DNA from: Nitrospirota bacterium
GTDB taxonomy: Bacteria; Nitrospinota; Nitrospinia; Nitrospinales; Nitrospinaceae
Length of the DNA stretch: 5,863 nt
NCBI GenBank assembly: GCA_003229345.1
Contig: QIDN01000334.1
Location: 1 to 5,863 of the forward strand
Reading direction: 5' to 3'
Shown here: positions 1-5,372 of the stretch, piece by piece
Layout of the letters: every line of letters begins with the position of its first letter
How positions within the stretch are numbered: the first letter of the stretch is position 1
Notes under the pieces: model-generated
Seen by the model: the letters and a program-made list of their open reading frames with translations, nothing else
Databases searched by the model: none
What the model was told of the DNA's origin: nothing
Translations under genes and position numbers: made by a program

Positions 1-1136
1 CCACCATGCTGGAATCTTTTTCCGGGATCAAAATCGTCCGTGCCTTCGGCTTGGAAACCATTGAAGAGAAAAAACTCGATAAAGACAATCAGGCCTTCCT
101 CGAAAATATGAGAAAAAATGTCAAGTACACTGAATTGACCTCACCCTTGATGGAAGTTCTGGGTATCTTGGGAGGATCAGCCGTTCTCTGGTATGGTGGA
201 TCTCAGGTCCTGAGCGGGGAAGTGACCCAGGGAACCTTCTTCGCATTTATTTTGGGGATGTTCATGATGTACGATCCCATGCGGGTTTTGTTCAAGCTCT
301 ATACGGACGTTCAAATCGCCTTAGCTGCTGCCGAACGGGTTTATTCCCTTCTTGATGAAGAACCGGAAAAAATGCGGGTCGGAAAAATGAATATGACTGG
401 GTTTCAACATCAGATCGAATACAGAAACGTTTCGTTCAAATACCCGTCGCGGGAGACGATGGTTTTGAAAAACATTAACCTGACAGTGAAAAAATCCGAG
501 GTTCTCGCAATCGTGGGAATGAGTGGCGCCGGGAAAAGTACCATGGCAGACCTTCTGTTTAAATTTTTTATCGTGACCGAAGGAGAGATCCTGATCGACG
601 GGGAAAATATCAATGACTTGAACAGTCATTCCCTGAGAAGCAATATTGCTTTGGTGACCCAGGAAACATTCTTATTCAATGATACCATTTTGGCCAATAT
701 CCAGTTTGGCCGTCCCGCCGCCACCCACGAAGAAGTGATAGATGCCGCTAAAGCGGCGCATGTGGATATTTTTGTCCGTAATTTGGATGATAAATACGAC
801 ACCGTTATCGGCGAGCGGGGTGTCATGCTTTCCGGGGGACAACGGCAGAGAATTGCCATTGCCCGTGCCATTTTGAGAAATGCGCCGATTCTGGTGCTCG
901 ACGAGGCCACTTCCGCCCTGGATTCGGAATCCGAAAAGCTGGTTCAGGATGCCCTGCACCGCCTCATGGAGCATCGCACGACGTTCATCATTGCGCACCG
1001 GTTATCTACCATTAAAACCGCCGATCGTATTATTGTCATGGAGCAGGGTGAAATTATCGGTTCCGGCGCCCACGAGGAATTGATGGTCGACTGCCCTCAA
1101 TATCAGAAATATTATGAAATGCAGGTTATGGGGTAA
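1..1136 (+). CDS. msbA: MsbA-like lipid ABC exporter, ATP-binding C-terminal part (5' truncated by window edge)
   Basis: Type I ABC exporter with fused membrane and ATPase domains, probably an inner-membrane lipid (lipid A type) flippase. The reading frame is open to the window edge. The ATG at 6 is internal: it aligns with the part of E. coli MsbA about 205 residues in, and 376 residues plus that deficit gives the usual ~580. Numbering from that Met, residues 1-50 are the cytoplasmic helical extension, two membrane helices lie at about 51-68 and 74-92, and the nucleotide-binding domain starts near 137. All ATPase motifs are intact: A-loop Tyr146, Walker A GMSGAGKST (171-179), Q-loop Gln219, signature LSGGQ (275-279), Walker B ILVLDE (295-300, catalytic Glu300), D-loop SALD (303-306), H-loop His331. 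The stop is 22 bases before the oleA start, so the genes are probably co-transcribed. The ABC exporter call is certain. The lipid A substrate is inferred from overall similarity and could be another lipid or hydrophobic product. Confidence 0.9.
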   Translation, partial: TMLESFSGIKIVRAFGLETIEEKKLDKDNQAFLENMRKNVKYTELTSPLMEVLGILGGSAVLWYGGSQVLSGEVTQGTFFAFILGMFMMYDPMRVLFKLYTDVQIALAAAERVYSLLDEEPEKMRVGKMNMTGFQHQIEYRNVSFKYPSRETMVLKNINLTVKKSEVLAIVGMSGAGKSTMADLLFKFFIVTEGEILIDGENINDLNSHSLRSNIALVTQETFLFNDTILANIQFGRPAATHEEVIDAAKAAHVDIFVRNLDDKYDTVIGERGVMLSGGQRQRIAIARAILRNAPILVLDEATSALDSESEKLVQDALHRLMEHRTTFIIAHRLSTIKTADRIIVMEQGEIIGSGAHEELMVDCPQYQKYYEMQVMG

Positions 1137-1158
1137 GTTCCCTTTCTTACGCTAACGT

Positions 1159-2205
1159 ATGCGCTTCGAAAATGTCTACATAGAGTCGCTGGGCTATCAT
1201 TTACCCGAAAATGTTGTGACTTCGGATGATCTGGAACAGCGACTTTCGCCTCTCTACGAGAAACTAAAACTTCCGTTCGGGCGGCTGGAAATGATGAGCG
1301 GTATCCGGGAACGCCGGTTTTATGAAAAAGGCGTTTTCCCCAGCCAAGTCAGTTCCCTCGCAGGTGAACACGCCCTGTCCAAAACCAATTTGGACCGCAA
1401 GCATATCGGTTGCCTCATCTCCGGTTCGGTGTGCCGCGATTTTCTGGAGCCCGCCACCGCCTCGATCATTCACCACAATTTGAAATTGCCCAACGACTCT
1501 TTCGTGTTTGATATTTCCAATGCCTGCCTGGGTGTGCTCAACGGCATGGTGCATGTGGCGAACATGATCGAGATGGGACAGATTCAGGCGGGCTTGATTG
1601 TGTCGGGAGAAAACGGCGGCCCGCTGGTCGATACCACGATAGAGACGTTATTGGCCGACCCCAATCCCACTCGCCAAAAAATTAAATCCGCTTTTGCTTC
1701 GATGACCATCGGTTCCGCGGCGGTGGCTGTTCTGCTGGTGCACAAGGACCTTTCCAGTAAAGGACATCGGCTGATAGGCGCTGTGGGACGTGCGGAGACG
1801 CGCTTCAACGATTTGTGCCAGGGCAATGAGGATATGGGAATGGACGCGGATTCCTCCCCGCTCATGGAAACCGATTCGGAGACGTTGATGAAAGAAGGAT
1901 GCCAACTGGCGAAGGACACCTGGGATATCACCCAGTCTGAATTCGGTTGGAAGAATCAGGATGTGGATAAGGTGTTTTGCCATCAGGTCGGACATATTCA
2001 ACGGAAACTGTTGTACGAAACTCTGGGGCTGGATTTGAGGAAGGATTTTTCCACCCTGGAATATCTCGGCAATACCGGGTCGGCCGCCTTACCTGTCACC
2101 CTCGCCATCGGTGAAGAACAAGGAGCGCTTCAAAAAGGCGATTCGGTGGCCTTGCTGGGCATCGGCAGTGGGCTCAATTGCCTGATGATGGGACTGGAAT
2201 GGTAA
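1159..2205 (+). CDS. oleA: OleA-type thiolase: acyl-CoA:acyl-CoA head-to-head condensing enzyme
   Basis: Member of the FabH/thiolase superfamily, 348 residues. The OleA family condenses two fatty acyl-CoAs, without decarboxylation, to a 2-alkyl-3-ketoacid, the first step of long-chain olefin or beta-lactone synthesis in the cytoplasm. It matches recalled Xanthomonas campestris OleA along its length: an N-terminal F-x-N-V-x-I segment, RDFLEPATAS near 93-102, SNACLG at 120-125, and a C-terminal ALLGIGSGLNC. All four residues important in OleA can be placed: Glu97 (the base specific to OleA, Glu117 in the structure numbering), nucleophile Cys123, His275 (CHQVG) and Asn305 (LGNTGSA). The Glu in R-D-F-L-E-P separates it from ordinary FabH. 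The ATG at 1159 lies just after an in-frame TAA at 1153-1155, so the start is well fixed, although no Shine-Dalgarno sequence precedes it. Its 3' end overlaps the oleB start. The main alternative is a related FabH-like condensing enzyme from another pathway, which is less likely. Confidence 0.88.
   Translation: MRFENVYIESLGYHLPENVVTSDDLEQRLSPLYEKLKLPFGRLEMMSGIRERRFYEKGVFPSQVSSLAGEHALSKTNLDRKHIGCLISGSVCRDFLEPATASIIHHNLKLPNDSFVFDISNACLGVLNGMVHVANMIEMGQIQAGLIVSGENGGPLVDTTIETLLADPNPTRQKIKSAFASMTIGSAAVAVLLVHKDLSSKGHRLIGAVGRAETRFNDLCQGNEDMGMDADSSPLMETDSETLMKEGCQLAKDTWDITQSEFGWKNQDVDKVFCHQVGHIQRKLLYETLGLDLRKDFSTLEYLGNTGSAALPVTLAIGEEQGALQKGDSVALLGIGSGLNCLMMGLEW
2190..2205 (+). promoter_or_regulatory. 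oleA/oleB stop-start overlap, likely translational coupling
   Basis: The oleB ATG (2199-2201) precedes the oleA TAA (2203-2205) in a different frame, so the two reading frames share 7 bases. A GGGA at 2190-2193, five bases before the ATG, could serve as a weak ribosome binding site. Such overlaps usually mean that ribosomes finishing the first gene start the second, which keeps the two enzymes at related levels. The overlap is seen directly; the coupling is inferred. Confidence 0.5.
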
Positions 2206-3089
2206 GCGGTTTTTCGATAGAACCGTTTCGCGACTTGTATCCCTTCGAATCCCGGTTCATTGAGTTGGGTTCCCACCGCTTACACTATCTTGATGAAGGG
2301 CAGGGCGAAACCCTACTCATGCTCCACGGCAATCCTACCTGGTCATTTTATTACCGCAACCTGATCAAGGGATTGCGAAGCCAGTTTCGGTGCGTTGTGC
2401 CGGACCATATGGGGTGCGGACTGTCCGACAAGCCGCAGGAGTACAACTACACGCTCTCGCAACACATCGATAACCTGGAGAAATTGGTCGATCATCTAAA
2501 CCTCGATAATATTACGCTGGTAGTGCATGATTGGGGAGGGTCGATTGGGATGGGGCTGGCGGTGCGGCATCCTGAAAAAATCAAACGACTTGTTGTTTTT
2601 AACACCGCCGCTTTTCTTACCGACCGCATTCCTTTCAGTATCAACCTGTGCCGAAATTCAATCATTGGTCCGTTGGCGATTCTCAGATTCAACCTGTTTG
2701 CCAAGTTGGGAGCAATATGGGCGAGTAAACAGCCTGGACGCATGAGAGGCCGGGTCCGCAAAGGGTATCTGGCGCCTTACAATTCTCCGGAGAATCGCAT
2801 CGCCAATCTGCGGTTTGTGCAGGATATTCCCATGACGCCGGATATTCCCAGTTACCCGGTGGTCGAGCATATTGAATCGCAGTTGGGATACTTCAGGGAC
2901 CGTCCAACCCTGATCATTTGGGGCATGCAGGATTTTTGTTTCACGAGGTATTTTCTGGAGCGATGGGAAAAGTATTTTCCGGACGCAGAGGTACACGAAG
3001 TGGCGCAGGCGGGCCATTATGTGGTGGAAGACGCGGATGAACAAATCATCCCATGGATGATTCAATTTTTGCGAATAAATACGGTTTAA
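2199..3089 (+). CDS. oleB: OleB-type alpha/beta hydrolase: beta-lactone decarboxylase of olefin biosynthesis
   Basis: Alpha/beta hydrolase of 296 residues. OleB enzymes belong to the haloalkane dehalogenase-like group (subfamily HLD-III) but decarboxylate cis-beta-lactones to cis-olefins. Visible landmarks are the oxyanion/halide-site motif HGNPTWSFYYR (43-53), with Asn45; the nucleophile elbow VHDWGG with Asp111 followed by Trp112; the acid in WGMQDFCF (Asp245); and the catalytic His273 in AGHYVVED. An Asp rather than Ser nucleophile, and the aromatic run after HGNP, fit OleB. I chose the ATG at 2199 over an in-frame TTG at 2178. It starts inside the end of oleA (7-base overlap) and has a weak GGGA at 2190-2193, and the TTG would add seven residues with no family counterpart that I recognise. 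The overlap suggests translational coupling. Adjacency to oleA supports OleB over a true haloalkane dehalogenase, which the motifs alone would not fully exclude. OleC and OleD do not follow. Confidence 0.85.
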   Translation: MVSGFSIEPFRDLYPFESRFIELGSHRLHYLDEGQGETLLMLHGNPTWSFYYRNLIKGLRSQFRCVVPDHMGCGLSDKPQEYNYTLSQHIDNLEKLVDHLNLDNITLVVHDWGGSIGMGLAVRHPEKIKRLVVFNTAAFLTDRIPFSINLCRNSIIGPLAILRFNLFAKLGAIWASKQPGRMRGRVRKGYLAPYNSPENRIANLRFVQDIPMTPDIPSYPVVEHIESQLGYFRDRPTLIIWGMQDFCFTRYFLERWEKYFPDAEVHEVAQAGHYVVEDADEQIIPWMIQFLRINTV

Positions 3090-3103
3090 AAAAATTTTAT
3101 TTG

Positions 3104-3136
3104 CCCCTGTACCATCCTACAGGGTTTATGGTTTTA
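3104..3136 (+). terminator. Possible weak intrinsic terminator after oleB
   Basis: CCCTGT (3105-3110) and ACAGGG (3119-3124) form a perfect 6-bp stem with an 8-base loop, starting 15 bases after the oleB stop. A broken T-rich stretch follows (TTTATGGTTTTA). The stem is short and the T-tract is interrupted, so this is at best a weak terminator. Its position, between a tight gene block and a gene with its own AT-rich upstream region, makes it plausible. Confidence 0.35.
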
Positions 3137-3160
3137 TATGAGAATACAGGGTTGGTTTTA
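3119..3160 (+). repeat. Short imperfect direct repeat in the oleB-NHL gap
   Basis: ACAGGGTT occurs at 3119-3126 and again at 3146-3153, 27 bases apart. Each copy is followed by GGTTTTA (3130-3136 and 3154-3160); the first copy has three extra bases (TAT) between the two parts. Either ACAGGG could pair with CCCTGT at 3105-3110. The arrangement could be a duplicated protein-binding site upstream of the NHL gene, or a chance local duplication. The sequence alone does not decide between these. Confidence 0.4.
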
Positions 3161-3196
3161 ATCCCAAGGCTAATCCGTTATCTTCATTAAATTTAT

Positions 3197-3202
3197 TAAA
3201 AT
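3197..3202 (+). promoter_or_regulatory. Candidate -10 element just upstream of the NHL gene
   Basis: TAAAAT matches the bacterial -10 consensus at five of six positions and sits in an AT-rich run (about 3186-3202). There is no recognisable -35 box at 15-19 bases upstream. Transcription from it would begin around 3208-3211, at or next to the ATG at 3212, which would give a leaderless or nearly leaderless mRNA. That would fit the lack of a ribosome binding site there. AT-rich gaps give such matches by chance, so this is only a candidate. Confidence 0.2.
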
Positions 3203-3211
3203 AGACCTGCT

Positions 3212-5359
3212 ATGAAAGCTTATCAATCGGCCGTATTCGGCGTTCTCGTATTTTTATGTTTCTCCCGCATGGGATTTGCTCTGGCTGAAGAAAAATACCC
3301 TTACCCCGAATTCGGGGATGGTCAACCAGGGATCCTGGTTCCATTAGGGCTGGTGGATGGCATTACGGTAAATGATCAGGGTATCTACTTTTCTGACCGA
3401 TCCAACCACCTGATACGAAAAATCAATCACAAAGGAGTTATGACCACAATTGCCGGGAATGGGATTGCGGATTTTGGAGGAGATGGCGGCCCGGCCTTGG
3501 AAGCTTCCTTGAACAACCCCGCCGGTTTGACTTTCGACAAAAAAGGAAATTTATACATTGCTGACCGGAATAATCATCGTATCCGCAAGGTGTCCCCACA
3601 CGGGATCATTACCACCGTGGCTGGAAATGGAGTTGCTGATTTTGATGGGGATGATGGACCCGCCACCAAAGCCAGTTTGAATTTGCCCTCTGATGTGGCC
3701 TGCGACGCCAAAGGCAACCTGTACATTTCCGACCGCTCCAGCCATCGCATTCGCAAAGTGGATTCCCACGGAATCATCACAACGTTTGCCGGTCTTGGTG
3801 TGCCTTGGTTTGGCGGAGACCATGATCTCGCGTTGGATGCTTTTTTGAAATTCCCCTTCGGGATTACTTTAGATCAACAGGGTAATTTGTACATTGCCGA
3901 CAGAGGTAACAATCAAATTCGCAAAGTAGATAACGACGGAATCATCGTAACCGTGACTGGGGATGGTTTATTTGCCTCCCGTGGTGATCAAGGACCTGCT
4001 ATCCAAGCCAACCTGGCTTACCCAACAGATGTTGTCGTGGATAAAAAAGGCAACCTCTATATAGCTGATAGGAACAACAGCTTGGTCCGCAAAGTCACAC
4101 CCTTGGGAATCATCTCTACCATCGCCGGAACCGGAAAAACCCATTTTAATGGAGACCAGGGATTAGCAACCCAAACCAATTTGCACTTGCCGTTTGCTTT
4201 GGCCTTGTCGCCGGATGAGGAAAATCTCTATATTGTGGACCGCTCACATTTTCGTATTCGTAAATTACATTTCAAGAGCCAACGCATAGAAACCATTGCC
4301 GGCAACGGAAAAAACTTAAGCAAGGGAGATCAGGGGTATGCCTTGGGGGCCACACTGGAAAGCCCTTCTGGTTTGATTATGGAGAAGGAAGGAACTCTGT
4401 TCGTGGCGGATCAAATGCACAACATAATCCGAAAAATCAATTCGAGTGGTTTCATCACCAATTTCGCCGGAACCGGCAAGCCGGGGAACAGTGGGGATGG
4501 CGGACCCGCAAAGGAAGCCACCTTGTATTGGCCTTCCGCAATGACATTGGACTCGAATAATAATGTCTTTATAGTGACGCGATCCGGCAACGGTTGGAAA
4601 ATCCGAAAAATAGACTCCCAGGGCAACATCACCTGGTTTGCTGGAGACAGCTTGTTGGGCTCTAAAGGGGATGGTGGCCCGGCCCGGGAAGCTTCTTTTT
4701 ACGCGATTCGTGATATTGCTGTAGACCCGCATGGAAATGTTTTTGTGGCGGATGCATCCAATCCCTTTATCCGGAAAATTGATCTTCAGGGAATCATCAC
4801 CCGGGTAGCCGAAAAAAACTGGAGCGCTCTGGCAGATGGGAGCATTCGTCCCAATGGCATTGTCCTGGATTCCTCAGGAAACATTTATGTTTCCGATTTG
4901 GGGAGCAGTAAAGTTAGAAAAATTATGAAAAAGGGTGAAGTGGTTACCATCGCCGGGAATGGCGATTTTGAAGATACTGGAAATGGAGGGCCGGCTCTGT
5001 TGGCGGGTATCCGGTCTCCCGGAGATCTGGCATTTTCCCCTTCCGGTGAGTTGTACATTGCTGAAGAACGGGCCCATTGCATCAGAAAAATCGACAAGGA
5101 TGGGAATATTCATCAGGTCGCAGGAACAGGAACGATGGGATTCAGTGGGGATGGCGGCCCGGCCACGAAGGCACAATTGAACAGTCCTCACAGTATGGTA
5201 TTTGATTCCCAGGGCAATTTGTATTTTACGGACCGGGTGAACAACCGTATCCGAAAAATCGATCTCAATGGAATCATCACCACTGTTGCCGGACAGGAAC
5301 ACAAGGGATATTTGCATGATGGCCTGGAGGTTAATTTAATTGTCCATAATTTTCCTTAA
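3212..5359 (+). CDS. Secreted NHL-repeat beta-propeller protein, twelve 56-residue units
   Basis: A 715-residue exported protein of unknown ligand. Residues 1-25 are a Sec signal peptide (hydrophobic core about 7-22) with a signal peptidase I site after A-L-A, before Glu26. No membrane anchor or sorting motif follows, so the mature protein should be periplasmic or extracellular. The rest is twelve NHL-type units, each with the pattern P-x-x-(hydrophobic), D-x-x-G-N-(L/I)-Y-(I/V)-(A/S)-D-R, I-R-K-(I/V), G-I-I-T-T-(V/I)-A-G and G-D-x-G-P-A. The Arg of the R-K pair falls at residues 69, 125, 181, 237, 293, 350, 407, 465, 521, 569, 625 and 681, so the period is 56 with small deviations. NHL units form beta-propeller blades, often six per propeller, so twelve could make two propellers. 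NHL propellers bind proteins, sugars or RNA; I see no catalytic motif, so a binding or scaffold role is inferred. The start is supported by the signal peptide but has no Shine-Dalgarno sequence. A second exported repeat protein follows after 13 bases. Confidence 0.9.
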   Translation: MKAYQSAVFGVLVFLCFSRMGFALAEEKYPYPEFGDGQPGILVPLGLVDGITVNDQGIYFSDRSNHLIRKINHKGVMTTIAGNGIADFGGDGGPALEASLNNPAGLTFDKKGNLYIADRNNHRIRKVSPHGIITTVAGNGVADFDGDDGPATKASLNLPSDVACDAKGNLYISDRSSHRIRKVDSHGIITTFAGLGVPWFGGDHDLALDAFLKFPFGITLDQQGNLYIADRGNNQIRKVDNDGIIVTVTGDGLFASRGDQGPAIQANLAYPTDVVVDKKGNLYIADRNNSLVRKVTPLGIISTIAGTGKTHFNGDQGLATQTNLHLPFALALSPDEENLYIVDRSHFRIRKLHFKSQRIETIAGNGKNLSKGDQGYALGATLESPSGLIMEKEGTLFVADQMHNIIRKINSSGFITNFAGTGKPGNSGDGGPAKEATLYWPSAMTLDSNNNVFIVTRSGNGWKIRKIDSQGNITWFAGDSLLGSKGDGGPAREASFYAIRDIAVDPHGNVFVADASNPFIRKIDLQGIITRVAEKNWSALADGSIRPNGIVLDSSGNIYVSDLGSSKVRKIMKKGEVVTIAGNGDFEDTGNGGPALLAGIRSPGDLAFSPSGELYIAEERAHCIRKIDKDGNIHQVAGTGTMGFSGDGGPATKAQLNSPHSMVFDSQGNLYFTDRVNNRIRKIDLNGIITTVAGQEHKGYLHDGLEVNLIVHNFP
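3350..5293 (+). repeat. Tandem coding repeat, about 168-bp period (NHL blades)
   Basis: The DNA repeats in step with the protein. The codon of the Arg in each R-K pair recurs at 3416 and then every 168 bases for the first four intervals. Later intervals are 171, 171, 174, 168, 144, 168 and 168 bases. Short blocks such as GGAATCATCACC recur almost unchanged (for example near 3770, 4791 and 5270), while most third positions differ. This indicates old duplication with selection on the protein rather than recent amplification. The 144-base interval marks the ninth-to-tenth unit, which lacks the G-D-G-G-P-A linker. Confidence 0.85.
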
Positions 5360-5372
5360 ATCAATTCAAGCT

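Noticed and set aside
626..998. Two reverse-strand open frames of 94 and 108 codons opposite the ABC transporter ATPase domain
   Set aside because: They lie entirely opposite a region with intact Walker, signature and H-loop motifs, and their products show no recognisable domain. They are shadows of the real gene.
1137..1158. Terminator or promoter between the exporter and oleA
   Set aside because: Only 22 bases are available; there is no inverted repeat, and the single TAnnnT match is too weak to call a promoter.
1584..2001. Two overlapping reverse-strand open frames of about 115 codons opposite oleA
   Set aside because: They overlap each other in different frames, have low-complexity products without motifs, and lie opposite a well conserved enzyme.
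2178..2198. TTG start seven codons upstream for the oleB-like gene
   Set aside because: The ATG at 2199 gives the usual stop-start overlap with oleA, and the extra seven residues (M-P-D-D-G-T-G) have no family counterpart that I recognise.
3350..5293. Regular repeats considered as a CRISPR array or other non-coding tandem repeat
   Set aside because: The period is a multiple of three, there is one uninterrupted reading frame, and third positions vary while the protein motif is kept. These are coding NHL repeats.
4316..5317. Reverse-strand open frames up to 147 codons opposite the NHL gene
   Set aside because: Their products contain a recurring motif only because the opposite strand is a tandem repeat. 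There is no independent start signal or domain.
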